NCBI GenBank assembly: GCA_963759545.1
Contig: CAVXAB010000016.1
Coordinates: 1-64,000, forward strand
DNA: 64,000 bases
Source: Trebonia sp963759545
GTDB taxonomy: Bacteria > Actinomycetota > Actinomycetes > Streptosporangiales > Streptosporangiaceae
Direction: 5' to 3'
The translations under genes and the position numbers were made by a program. Shown here in pieces: positions 35,441 through 43,916 of the stretch. The notes beneath the pieces were generated by a model. It worked only from the letters and a program-made list of their open reading frames with translations. It did no database searches and was not told the origin of the DNA. Position 1 is the first letter of the stretch; every line of letters begins with the position of its first letter.

Positions 35441-36025
35441 TCATACCAATAAGAAGTCTCGTTGGCCTAGGTGGAAGGCCAGGGCCGACCGTCGCGGTGA
35501 TTGTAGTTCGAGGGGGAGTCCGGTCAGCCAGCCCTGCGGCGCGTCCGCGTCCGGCGCAGCTCTGCCCACACCATCCTCACGCCTTCTTGATGTCGGCATA
35601 AACCCACCGGAATCTCCAGCCACGCAGGGGCGACGAGCCGGGCCGGTCAGCCAGGTGATGGCATCCGCCCTCATGCTCTCCCCTTGACTCTCACTCGTGT
35701 TACTCCCGCATCTCGTACCTCATCAGAAACATTAGAACAATTGGTATGAATAAGCTAGCCGGACTGTTCGGTTCAAGACCCATCAGGTGGATTACCCCAA
35801 AAAACTTTCCTGTGTCTGTTTTGCGACCAGATGTCTGTGGTACAAACTTATCAACAGGTCCTAGAGGTTGGAATGACTCCAATATGGTGGATGACGTGGT
35901 GTGTAGGACTCAACCTAGTCACCTCACCAGCTGGTCCCAGAGTCAGCCCAGCCCACGTCTCGGGGAAGCGGGACCTGGCGGGGACGCCGCAGAGACCTGC
36001 GGCGCGGCAGAGTTCGGAGGCCGTC
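35441..36025. other. Long AT-enriched intergenic region
   Basis: 585 bases between the GntR promoter and the small membrane protein genes. The stretch 35700-35920 is among the most AT-rich in the window (for example accccaaaaaactttcctgtg). An open frame from 35831 (MSVVQTYQQVLEVGMTPIWW) runs into the next gene but its middle is not family-like. It probably contains the promoter of the three small genes. Confidence 0.45.
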
Positions 36026-36211
36026 ATGGCCAGTCTCATCATCATCGCGTCCGTACTGACCGTGGCCGGCATCCTGTTCGGTGCCTTCCTGACGCTCAGT
36101 TTCGCGATCCGCCGCGACGACCGCAGGGGATCACTGCGATTCGACGCGACCACGCCCAGCGCGCAGACCGCGCGTGACCTGGTCGGCATCAGCAGCTCCA
36201 GGTGGGAGTAG
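36026..36211 (+). CDS. Small single-TM membrane protein 1
   Basis: 61 residues. One TM helix (LIIIASVLTVAGILFGAFLTLSF, given here in full as the first 27 residues minus MAS) is followed by a basic stretch RRDDRRGS and a polar tail, predicting a cytoplasmic C-terminus. CGGAGG precedes the ATG. First of three tiny membrane protein genes at the right end of the island. Function unknown; small membrane proteins in such islands sometimes belong to conjugative elements, but no other transfer gene is present. Confidence 0.6.
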   Translation: MASLIIIASVLTVAGILFGAFLTLSFAIRRDDRRGSLRFDATTPSAQTARDLVGISSSRWE

Positions 36212-36401
36212 GCGTGGAGACATATCGAGACTGCCTGCCGCGGGCGGGGCCGGCAGGCGGCTGGGTCCTAACCGTGGACGGGGCGGTTAGGGCTCGGGAA
36301 GGAGGTCCCCTGTGTCCATCGGGGCGCTTGGGCATAGGGGACCTGGCGGGTCACCAGTAACAGCGGTGACCCACGAAGTAACGGGGACGGGGGAAGTAAC
36401 A

Positions 36402-36686
36402 ATGAGCTTCACCGAGCAGATATCGGCAGCATGGGCGATCGTCCTGCTGATCGACTTCCTCTTCGGGATCACGTTCGGGGTCGTCGGCGGCGCGGTCCGC
36501 GGATCGAGGCGCGGGGCTCTGCTCGCGCCGGCGGCGGACGACCTCCGCAGCGCCGGTGCGCGGGTGATCTACGGGGTCTGGACCCGCGGGTACCCGCAGG
36601 GCCCTCTCTCAGGCAACGACCAAGCGTCGGGTGAGCCGCGCGGGAACGGCGGCGCCGAATCGCAGGGACAGGAGGTGGAACGATGA
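36402..36686 (+). CDS. Small single-TM membrane protein 2
   Basis: 94 residues. TM helix AWAIVLLIDFLFGITFGVVG comes near the N-terminus, then GAVRGSRRGALLAPAADDL and a polar Gly/Glu-rich tail. ATG 36402 has GGGGGAAG upstream. Its stop overlaps the next start (ATGA). No family recognised. Confidence 0.6.
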   Translation: MSFTEQISAAWAIVLLIDFLFGITFGVVGGAVRGSRRGALLAPAADDLRSAGARVIYGVWTRGYPQGPLSGNDQASGEPRGNGGAESQGQEVER

Positions 36687-36892
36687 GAGGCTTCGAGATC
36701 ATAGCGATCGTCATCGGCGTCTTTTTCGCCATCGGGATCGCCGTGGGCGTGCAGCTGGTCATCACGCTTCCCCTGCTCCAGTCCGTGCTCCGGACCCGCC
36801 GCAACCGCCGCAGGTACAAGAACGGCGGTGACTGGTGGAAGCTGTCGACCGATGACGGCGGCCGACGGCCTCCTCGGTGGCCCGGCGGCTAA
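36683..36892 (+). CDS. Small single-TM membrane protein 3
   Basis: 69 residues. Starts MRGFEIIAIVIGVFFAIGI, one TM helix, then a strongly basic RTRRNRRRYKNGG and a Trp-containing tail. Translation is coupled to the previous gene by ATGA. The three small proteins share the plan short N-terminus, one helix, basic segment, so they may assemble together. Followed directly by a strong terminator. Confidence 0.65.
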   Translation: MRGFEIIAIVIGVFFAIGIAVGVQLVITLPLLQSVLRTRRNRRRYKNGGDWWKLSTDDGGRRPPRWPGG

Positions 36893-36911
36893 GTCGCAGG
36901 CCTTCCAAAAC

Positions 36912-36952
36912 GACCGAGCTCCCGGGCTGCCTCCCGGGAGCTCGGTCCTTCT
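36912..36952 (+). terminator. Strong intrinsic terminator closing the small-gene operon
   Basis: A perfect 15-bp stem (36912-36926 with 36933-36947, GACCGAGCTCCCGGG type) around a 6-base loop, followed by CTTCT. It also marks the right boundary of the accessory island. Confidence 0.9.
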
Positions 36953-37029
36953 ATGAAAAGACTCAGGCCGCCATCCGGCGGGGAACGACGAAAGGCCGCC
37001 TGGGTGGGCGGGCCGCTAAGCTCGATACC

Positions 37030-38112
37030 GTGGCCGAAAAGCAAGCTTTTCCCTGGGGTCCTGGTACCGCGACTGGGGTCGGGTCGATGCCCGGCGAGAA
37101 CCCGATGGAGGCGGCGCGGATCATCGCGGGCGAGCTGCCCGACCTCCCGTACCTAGCCGAGCTTCCCGGGCGAGGGCCCGGTGCGGACCTCACCGGGCGG
37201 GCGGCCGGGCTGCTCGTCGACCTGCCCGTCGAACTCGCCGGGCCGCGCGGCTGGCGGATCGCCGAGCGGCCTGGCCGTGACGTGCGCCGGGCCAGGTCGC
37301 TGCTCTCTTCTGACCTGGACGCGATGGAGGAGGTGCTCGACGGGTACGCGGGGCCGCTCAAGATACAGCTCGCCGGGCCGTGGACGCTGGCCGCCACGAT
37401 CGAGCAGCTGCGCTCGCTTAAGCCGGCGCTCGCGGACCCCGGCCTGGTCGCCGACCTCACCTCCTCGCTGGCGGAAGGCGCCGCCGGGTACGTCGCGGAG
37501 GTCGCCAAGCGCGTGCCGAAGGCGACGCTCATCGTCCAGGTCGACGAGCCTGCGCTGCCGGCCGTGCTGCTTGGCTCGGTGCCGACACCGAGCGGCCTGA
37601 CCATGGTTCGCGCGGTGGACGAGGAAATCGCCAGGGACAGGCTGCGCGAGGTGCTCGCCGCCACGCGGAAATACACAGTGGTGCATTGCTGCAGTCAGGA
37701 CGTTCCGTTCGGGATAATCATGGGCGCTGGAGCCGATGGCGTCTCGTTCGACCCCAGCCAGCTACGGCGGGGGGACTTTGACTTGTTTGCCGAGACGGCC
37801 GAGGCCGGTGCGGGGCTGCTGATCGGCGCGCTGCCGACGACAGGGCCGCAGCAGACGGCTGCCGGGCGCCCGGAGGAAGCCCGCCGCAGCGGTCGCGATG
37901 AAAGGCAGCGGCCAAAGCCGTCTGACACTGCGGGGGTCGTCAGGGACCTGTGGCGCAAGATGGACCTGCCGCCGGCCCAGTGCGCGCCGCAGGTGGTGAT
38001 CACCCCCGCCTGCGGGCTGCCTGGCGCCTCGCCTGACCAGGCACGGGACGCGCTGCGCTGGTGCCGGGAGGCGGCGGCGATCTTGCCGGAGATGATGGAG
38101 GAGCTGACCTGA
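37030..38112 (+). CDS. Cobalamin-independent methionine synthase-like protein (MetE/UroD superfamily)
   Basis: A 360-residue single-domain relative of the MetE C-terminal catalytic half, the short version common in actinomycetes. The N-terminus gives TGVGSMPGENPMEAARII; LIVQVDEPALPAVL contains a substrate-binding Asp-Glu-Pro; VVHCCSQDVPF (His-Cys near 219-220) is the likely zinc site; the C-terminal VITPACGLPG supplies the last Cys ligand. GTG 37030 fits the family start. Between about 37850 and 37920 there is a non-conserved Gln/Arg-rich insert (QQTAAGRPEEARRSGRDERQ). Its stop overlaps the ligA start (TGATG), so they form an operon. Confidence 0.85.
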   Translation: MAEKQAFPWGPGTATGVGSMPGENPMEAARIIAGELPDLPYLAELPGRGPGADLTGRAAGLLVDLPVELAGPRGWRIAERPGRDVRRARSLLSSDLDAMEEVLDGYAGPLKIQLAGPWTLAATIEQLRSLKPALADPGLVADLTSSLAEGAAGYVAEVAKRVPKATLIVQVDEPALPAVLLGSVPTPSGLTMVRAVDEEIARDRLREVLAATRKYTVVHCCSQDVPFGIIMGAGADGVSFDPSQLRRGDFDLFAETAEAGAGLLIGALPTTGPQQTAAGRPEEARRSGRDERQRPKPSDTAGVVRDLWRKMDLPPAQCAPQVVITPACGLPGASPDQARDALRWCREAAAILPEMMEELT

Positions 38113-40235
38113 TGGAGTTGACCGAGGCCAGGCAGCGGCACGCGGAGCTGAGCGAGAAGCTGGTCGACGCGCAGTACCGCTATCACGTGCTCGACTCGCC
38201 GACGATCTCCGATGCCGACTATGACCAGGGCATCCGCGCGCTGAACGAGATCGAGGAGCAGTTCCCCGAGCTGCGCACGCCCGACTCGGCGACGCAGAAG
38301 GTCGGCGGCGTGATCTCAACGCTGTTCACGCCCGTCACCCACCTGGAGCGCCTGCTCAGCCTGGACAACGTCTTCTCCCACGAGGAGTTCGGGTCCTGGG
38401 CCGACCGGGCCGCGAAGCTCGGCGGGACCGGCCCTTACCTGTGCGAGCTGAAGATCGACGGCCTCGCGATCGACCTCGTCTACGAGCGCGGCCGCCTCAC
38501 CAGCGCCGCCACCAGGGGTGACGGGCGGACCGGGGAAGACGTCACGCTGAACGTCAAGACGATCAAGTCGGTTCCTGACCGCCTCGCCGGGGACGACGTG
38601 CCCGAGCTGCTTGAGGTACGCGGCGAGGTGTTCCTGTCCGAGGCGGCGTTCGGGCGGCTGAACGAGACGCTGCAGGAGGCGGGCAAGCCGGCCTTCGCCA
38701 ACCCGCGCAACGCCGCGGCGGGCTCACTGCGGCAAAAAGATCCCAGGGTCACCGCCTCGCGCGCGCTTGGCGCGATCGTGCACGGTATAGGCCGGGTTGA
38801 GGGCTCAGGGGACATCGCCGGGTCGGCGGCCGGGCCGAGCGAAGAAGGGCACCTCGAAGGGGCACCGGACTCGCAGTCTGGCTGGTACGAGCGGCTTCGT
38901 ACCTGGGGGCTGCCGGTCAGCGACAAGTACAAGGTCGTCGCCGACCTGGCCGAGGTGCGGGCCTACATCGACTACTACTCCGACCCGGGCCACCGGCACG
39001 AGACGCCGTACGAGATCGACGGCGTGGTGGTCAAGATCGACCCGATCGAGGTACAGCGCGCGATGGGCGCCACCAGCCGGGCACCGCGCTGGGCGATCGC
39101 CTACAAGTACCCGCCGGAGGAGGTCAACACCAAGCTGCTCGACATCCAGGTGGGCGTCGGCAGGACCGGGCGGGTCACCCCGTTCGCCGTGATGACCCCG
39201 GTGAAGGTCAGCGGCTCCACGGTGGACCGCGCGACCTTGCATAACGAGGACGAGGTCAAGCGCAAGGGCGTACTGATCGGCGACACGGTGATCCTGCGCA
39301 AGGCAGGCGAGGTCATCCCCGAGGTGGTCGGGCCAGTCGCGGAACTGCGCACGGGCGACGAGCGGGAGTTCCAGTTCCCCCGCGAGTGCCCGGAGTGCGG
39401 CACCACGCTCAGGCGAGACGAGGGCGAGGTCGACTGGCGCTGCCCTAATAACGTGGCCTGCCCCGCGCAGCTCCGCGAGCGGCTGTTCTACCTCGCCTCG
39501 CGCAGCGCGCTTGACATCGAGGCGCTCGGCTACGAGGCGGTCGTCGCGCTGCTCACCGACGACCTGGTAACCAACGAGGGCGACCTCTTCGACCTGACCG
39601 ATGAGAAGCTGGCGACCAGCCCGTTCTTCGTGAACAAGGCCGGCGGCCTCAAGCTCGTCGCGCACGCGCTGCTCGCGAACCTCGACGAGGCCAAGACCCG
39701 GCCGCTGTGGCGCATCCTGGTCGCGCTGTCCATCAGGCACGTGGGGCCGACCGCGGCCCGCGCGCTCGCCGAGGCCTTCGGGTCACTCGACGCGATCGCG
39801 GCCGCCTCGCCCGACGCCCTCGCGATCGTGGACGGAGTTGGCCCAACGATCGCCAACGCGGTCGTGGAGTGGTTCACCGTCGACTGGCACCAGGCGATCG
39901 TGGCCAAGTGGCGGGCGGCCGGCGTCCAGCTGGAGACCCCGGGCTTCGACCCGTCGGCGGCGGCGTCCCGGCTACTCGCCGGCGTCACCGTGGTCATCAC
40001 CGGCACGCTGCCCACCTTCAGCCGCGACGAGGCGGCCGAGGCGGTCCGCGCCGCCGGCGGCAAGGTGACGTCCTCGGTCTCGAAGAAGACCAGCTTCGTC
40101 GTGGCGGGCAAGAACGCGGGCTCCAAGCACGACAAGGCCGTCGAGCTCGGCGTCACAATCCTCGACGAGCCCGCCTTCAAGCGCCTGCTCGAGGCAGGTC
40201 CCGACGCCTTCGCCGCCGAAGGCCCCGGCGAGTAG
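38112..40235 (+). CDS. ligA: NAD-dependent DNA ligase
   Basis: LigA (707 residues) joins Okazaki fragments. Domains: Ia NMN-binding region (AQYRYHVLDSPTISDADYD), adenylation domain with active Lys about 114 (CELKIDGLAI), OB fold, zinc finger CPECGTTL ... CPNNVACPAQ (Cys 426, 429, 444, 450 approximately), HhH repeats and a C-terminal BRCT domain (GVTVVITGTLPTFSRDEA). Bases about 38797-38880 encode a Gly/Ser/Glu-rich loop between IVHGIGRVEG and WYERLRTWGLPVS that is longer than usual. Coupled to the methionine synthase gene by overlapping codons. Confidence 0.96.
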   Translation: MELTEARQRHAELSEKLVDAQYRYHVLDSPTISDADYDQGIRALNEIEEQFPELRTPDSATQKVGGVISTLFTPVTHLERLLSLDNVFSHEEFGSWADRAAKLGGTGPYLCELKIDGLAIDLVYERGRLTSAATRGDGRTGEDVTLNVKTIKSVPDRLAGDDVPELLEVRGEVFLSEAAFGRLNETLQEAGKPAFANPRNAAAGSLRQKDPRVTASRALGAIVHGIGRVEGSGDIAGSAAGPSEEGHLEGAPDSQSGWYERLRTWGLPVSDKYKVVADLAEVRAYIDYYSDPGHRHETPYEIDGVVVKIDPIEVQRAMGATSRAPRWAIAYKYPPEEVNTKLLDIQVGVGRTGRVTPFAVMTPVKVSGSTVDRATLHNEDEVKRKGVLIGDTVILRKAGEVIPEVVGPVAELRTGDEREFQFPRECPECGTTLRRDEGEVDWRCPNNVACPAQLRERLFYLASRSALDIEALGYEAVVALLTDDLVTNEGDLFDLTDEKLATSPFFVNKAGGLKLVAHALLANLDEAKTRPLWRILVALSIRHVGPTAARALAEAFGSLDAIAAASPDALAIVDGVGPTIANAVVEWFTVDWHQAIVAKWRAAGVQLETPGFDPSAAASRLLAGVTVVITGTLPTFSRDEAAEAVRAAGGKVTSSVSKKTSFVVAGKNAGSKHDKAVELGVTILDEPAFKRLLEAGPDAFAAEGPGE

Positions 40236-40385
40236 CCCCGCGGGTGCCCGGCGCGCGATTGGCCGCTTTAGGCGTAAATGGTTTGGATGTCGTTAATATC
40301 GGGTGAGGTTATTGTTTAGCGTGCTTGCCTCATGGTCAAATGTGTCAGCTTACGACCCGATATGTACCTGAGGTGGCCTGGACCG

Positions 40386-40832
40386 ATGTTTTACGCGTAC
40401 GTCTTCTTCCTTATCGCCAGCGGCGTGCTGATGCTCGTCATGGGCATCCTGCGGGCGCCCTACGCGAGGCGGAGCCGGGTATTGAATCTCATCATGGGGG
40501 CCGGTTTTGCCATCTACGGCCTCTACCTGCTGCTTTTCTTCCAGGGCGGGCACTACATTCTCTTCTTCTACGCTTTCATCCTGCCGGTCCTGATGACGGT
40601 GCGGTTCTTCCGTGCTCGTTCCGCGTACCAGGCGGCGCAGTCGATGACCCCAGGGGCGCCGGCCGGATACGGCCAGCCTCCGGCCGGGTACGGCCAGCCG
40701 GCCGGGTACGGCCAGCCGGGCGGCTACGGCCAGCCGCCGGCCGGGTACGGCCAGCCGGGCGGCTACGGCCAGCCGCCGGCCGGGTACGGCCAGCCGGGCG
40801 GCTACGGCCAGCAGCCGCCCTTCCAGCCGTAA
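40386..40832 (+). CDS. Membrane protein with PAGYGQP/GGYGQP repeat tail
   Basis: 148 residues from ATG 40386, which has AGGTGG nine bases upstream; ATG 40332 and 40362 are longer alternatives. Three TM helices (FYAYVFFLIASGVLMLVMG, VLNLIMGAGFAIYGLYLLLF, YILFFYAFILPVLMTVRFF) precede a tail of Pro/Gly/Tyr/Gln repeats. The tail is encoded by near-perfect 39-bp tandem units (about 40655-40820). Such GYGQP tails are flexible cytoplasmic segments; function unknown. Confidence 0.78.
   Translation: MFYAYVFFLIASGVLMLVMGILRAPYARRSRVLNLIMGAGFAIYGLYLLLFFQGGHYILFFYAFILPVLMTVRFFRARSAYQAAQSMTPGAPAGYGQPPAGYGQPAGYGQPGGYGQPPAGYGQPGGYGQPPAGYGQPGGYGQQPPFQP
40655..40820 (+). repeat. 39-bp tandem repeats encoding GYGQP units
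   Basis: Units of GGCTACGGCCAGCCGCCGGC plus GGGTACGGCCAGCCGGGC recur almost without change at the 3' end of the membrane protein gene. The high identity suggests recent expansion or ongoing copy-number change. Confidence 0.8.
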
Positions 40833-40846
40833 GCGGAGCCTCGTCG

Positions 40847-42343
40847 TCAGGCCAGGCGTTCCAGGATGAGGTCCTTGACCTTGGCGGCGTCGGCCTGGCC
40901 GCGGGTCTTCTTCATGACCGCGCCGACGAGGACACCGGCGGCCTGGACCCGGCCATCGCGGATCTTGGCCGCGACGTCTGGGTTCGCGGCGATCGCCTCG
41001 TCAATGGCGGTGAGCAACGCCGAGTCGTCGCTGACGACGGCGAGGCCGCGGGCGGCGACCACCTCATCCGGCGTGCCCTCGCCGTCGAGCACGCCCTCGA
41101 TGACCTGGCGGGCGAGCCGGTCGTTCAGCGTGCCCGCCGCGATCAGGGCGGACACCCTGGCCACGTCGGCCGGGGTGATCGGCAGCTCCGACACGTCGAT
41201 GCCCGAGTCGTTCGCGCGCCTGGCCAGCTCGCCGAGCCACCACTTACGGGCATCAGCCGGGGAGGCGCCGGCCGCAACGGTCGCCTCCACGGCGTCTAGG
41301 GCCCCCGCGTTGCGCAGGGCCTCAAACTCTAGCTCCGACAGCGACCACGACTCGATCAGCCGCGCCCGGCGCGCCGACGGCAGCTCGGGCAGCGACGCCC
41401 TGATCTGCTCGACCCAGTCCGCCGCCGGGGCGACGGGCACCAGGTCGGGCTCGGGGAAGTAACGGTAGTCCTGCGCTTCTTCCTTCGAGCGGCCCGAGGT
41501 GGTCACCCCGGTGTCCTCGTGGAAGTGACGCGTCTCCTGGATCACCCGGTTACCGGAATCGAGCACCTCCGCCTGGCGCGCGACCTCAGAGCGGACCGCC
41601 CGCTCCACCGAGCGCAGCGAGTTCACGTTCTTGGTCTCGGTCCGCGTTCCGTAAGTGTCCGACCCGACGAGCGTGATCGACGTGTTCACGTCGCAGCGCA
41701 GCGAGCCCTCCTCCATCCGCACGTCGGATACGCCGAGCGTGCGCAGGACGTCGCGCAGCTCGGTGACGTACGCGCGGGCGACCTCGGGCGCGAGGAACCC
41801 GGTGCCCGGCACCGGCCTGGTGACGATCTCGATCAGCGGGATGCCCGCCCGGTTGTAGTCGACGAGCGAGTACTCGGCCCCCTGGATGCGGCCGGTCGCG
41901 CCGCCGACGTGCAGCGACTTGCCGGTGTCCTCCTCCATGTGCACCCGCTCGATGCCGACCCGCACGGTCTTGCCGCCGATGGCCACGTCCAGGTACCCGT
42001 CGGTGCACAGCGGCTCGTCGTACTGGGAGATCTGGAAGTTCTTCGGCATGTCCGGGTAGAAGTAGTTCTTCCGCGCGAACCGGCACCAGGACGCGATCGA
42101 GCAGTTCAGCGCCAGGCCGATCCTGATCGTGTACTCGATGGCCCGCTCGTTTATCACCGGCAGCGAGCCGGGCAGGCCGAGGCAGACCGGGCAGGTGTGC
42201 GTGTTCGGCTCCGCGCCGAACGTGGTGATGCAGCCGCAGAACATCTTGGTCCGCGTGCCGAGCTCGACGTGCGTCTCGATCCCGAAGACCGGCTCGTATT
42301 TCTGCAGCGCCTCTTCATACGTGACGGTCGTAAGCTCACTCAC
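40847..42343 (-). CDS. gatB: Asp/Glu-tRNA amidotransferase subunit B
   Basis: GatB (498 residues) binds the misacylated tRNA and activates it with ATP for conversion of Glu-tRNA(Gln) or Asp-tRNA(Asn). The start FGIETHVELGTRTKMFCGC and PNTHTCPVCLGLPGSLP (Zn cysteines), GKSLHVGG and the C-terminal YqeY domain (GVLDGEGTPDEVVAARGLAVV) are all typical. GTG start at 42341-42343 overlaps the gatA stop by eight bases. Last gene of gatC-gatA-gatB. Confidence 0.97.
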   Translation of the reverse strand: MSELTTVTYEEALQKYEPVFGIETHVELGTRTKMFCGCITTFGAEPNTHTCPVCLGLPGSLPVINERAIEYTIRIGLALNCSIASWCRFARKNYFYPDMPKNFQISQYDEPLCTDGYLDVAIGGKTVRVGIERVHMEEDTGKSLHVGGATGRIQGAEYSLVDYNRAGIPLIEIVTRPVPGTGFLAPEVARAYVTELRDVLRTLGVSDVRMEEGSLRCDVNTSITLVGSDTYGTRTETKNVNSLRSVERAVRSEVARQAEVLDSGNRVIQETRHFHEDTGVTTSGRSKEEAQDYRYFPEPDLVPVAPAADWVEQIRASLPELPSARRARLIESWSLSELEFEALRNAGALDAVEATVAAGASPADARKWWLGELARRANDSGIDVSELPITPADVARVSALIAAGTLNDRLARQVIEGVLDGEGTPDEVVAARGLAVVSDDSALLTAIDEAIAANPDVAAKIRDGRVQAAGVLVGAVMKKTRGQADAAKVKDLILERLA

Positions 42344-43829
42344 CGGAAAGCCCCTTCGCCTCGGCGAGCAGCGGGTGCCCCCACCGCTCGGTGAACGCCG
42401 CCTCGACCGCCGCGGCGACCCGGTACAGCCGCTCGTCGGCCAGCGGCGGTGCCATCACTTGCAGGCCGACCGGCAGGCCGTCCTCGGGCGCGAGCCCGAT
42501 CGGCACGGAAATCGCCGCGTTCCCCGCCAGGTTGGACGGGATCGTGCACAGGTCCGCCAGGTACATCGCCATCGGGTCGTCGGCCCGCTCGCCGATGTTG
42601 AACGCGGTGGTCGGCGTTGGCGGCGAGATGAGGACATCCACCTGGCTGAACGCATTGTCGAAGTCCCTGATGATCAACGTCCGCACCTGCTGCGCCTTGC
42701 CGTAGTAGGCGTCGTAGTAGCCGCTGGACAAGGCGTAGGTGCCGAGCATGATCCGCCGCTTGACCTCCGCGCCGAACCCGGCCTCCCTTGAGGCCGCCAT
42801 GACCTCCTCGGCGGAGCCGCCGCCGACGCGCAGCCCGTACCGCATCCCGTCGAACCTGGCCAGGTTGGACGAGACCTCGCTCGGGGCGATCAGGTAGTAA
42901 GCGGGCAGCGCGTACTTGAAGTGCGGGCAGCTGATCTCGGTGACCTTCGCGCCGAGCGCTTCGAGGACCTCGACCGCCTCGGTGAACCGCGTCATCACGC
43001 CCGGCTGGTAGCCGTCGCCGGAGAACTCGCTGACGATGCCGATCCGCAGCCCGGCGACGTCGCCGTGGCGCGCGGCCTCGACCACGGGCGGCACCGGCGC
43101 GTCGATCGAGGTGGAGTCGCACGGGTCGTGCCCGGACATGACCTCGTGCAGCAGGGCGGCGTCGAGGACCGTCCGCCCGAACGGTCCCGGGGTGTCCAGG
43201 GACGACGCGAACGCGACGACCCCGTACCGTGAGTTGCCGCCGTAGGTCGGCTTGGTGCCGACGACCCCGCACACCGCGGCCGGCTGGCGGATCGAGCCGC
43301 CGGTGTCGGTCCCGAGCGCGAGCGGCGCCTCGTGGGCGGCGACGGCGGCAGCCGAGCCGCCGGAGGAGCCGCCGGGCACCTTGGACAGGTCCCAGGGGTT
43401 GCGCGACGTCCAGAACCCGGAGTTCTCCGTGGAGGAGCCCATCGCGAACTCGTCCATGTTGGTCTTGCCGATGAGGACGGCGCCGGCCTTGCGCAGCCGC
43501 TGCGTGATCGTCGACTCGTACGGCGGAACCCAGCCCTCGAGGATCTTCGACCCGCAGGTCGTCGGCATCCCGGCGGTGGCGAACAGGTCCTTGACCGCGA
43601 CGGGGACGCCCGCGAGCGCGCCGAGCGGTTCGCCCGCCGCCCGCTTGCGGTCGACCTCGCGCGCCTGCGCCAGGGCGTCATCGGCGGCCACGTGCAGGAA
43701 CGCCTTTACTTCACCGTCCACGGCGCCGATCCGGTCCAGGTGCGCCTGCGTGACCTCGGCGGCGGAAACCTCTCCGGCGGCCATGGCGGCGGCCAGTTCG
43801 GCCGCCGTCTTCTTGATTAGCTCGCTCAT
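42336..43829 (-). CDS. gatA: Asp/Glu-tRNA amidotransferase subunit A
   Basis: GatA (497 residues) is the amidase that releases ammonia from glutamine. The Ser-cisSer-Lys triad is visible: VAVKDLFATAG (Lys about 80), VPGGSSGGSAAAV (the two Ser). The end TERWGHPLLAEAKGLSGE is intact. It follows gatC after 87 bases, a spacer containing a possible 26-codon ORF that ends ATGA on the gatA start. ATG at 43827-43829. Confidence 0.97.
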   Translation of the reverse strand: MSELIKKTAAELAAAMAAGEVSAAEVTQAHLDRIGAVDGEVKAFLHVAADDALAQAREVDRKRAAGEPLGALAGVPVAVKDLFATAGMPTTCGSKILEGWVPPYESTITQRLRKAGAVLIGKTNMDEFAMGSSTENSGFWTSRNPWDLSKVPGGSSGGSAAAVAAHEAPLALGTDTGGSIRQPAAVCGVVGTKPTYGGNSRYGVVAFASSLDTPGPFGRTVLDAALLHEVMSGHDPCDSTSIDAPVPPVVEAARHGDVAGLRIGIVSEFSGDGYQPGVMTRFTEAVEVLEALGAKVTEISCPHFKYALPAYYLIAPSEVSSNLARFDGMRYGLRVGGGSAEEVMAASREAGFGAEVKRRIMLGTYALSSGYYDAYYGKAQQVRTLIIRDFDNAFSQVDVLISPPTPTTAFNIGERADDPMAMYLADLCTIPSNLAGNAAISVPIGLAPEDGLPVGLQVMAPPLADERLYRVAAAVEAAFTERWGHPLLAEAKGLSGE

Positions 43830-43906
43830 GAGGCCACCTCGCTGGCGCTCGGAGTCCGCATTCGCGGACGCACTGTACTTGCCGATTCGCTCGCAAGCTC
43901 GCTCAT
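43826..43906 (-). CDS. Possible 26-codon ORF between gatC and gatA
   Basis: ATG at 43904-43906 after GCAGGACTG opens MSELASESASTVRPRMRTPS and ends in TGA overlapping the gatA ATG. Its first 11 bases (ATGAGCGAGCT) duplicate the first bases of gatA. It could promote coupling between gatC and gatA, or be a by-product of local duplication. A small hairpin GTCCGC-gaat-GCGGAC lies inside. Confidence 0.35.
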   Translation of the reverse strand: MSELASESASTVRPRMRTPSASEVAS

Positions 43907-43916
43907 CAGTCCTGCC

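Noticed and set aside
25150..36952. Integrated plasmid or prophage
   Set aside because: No integrase, replication, transfer or phage structural gene and no flanking att-like direct repeat could be found; described only as an accessory island.
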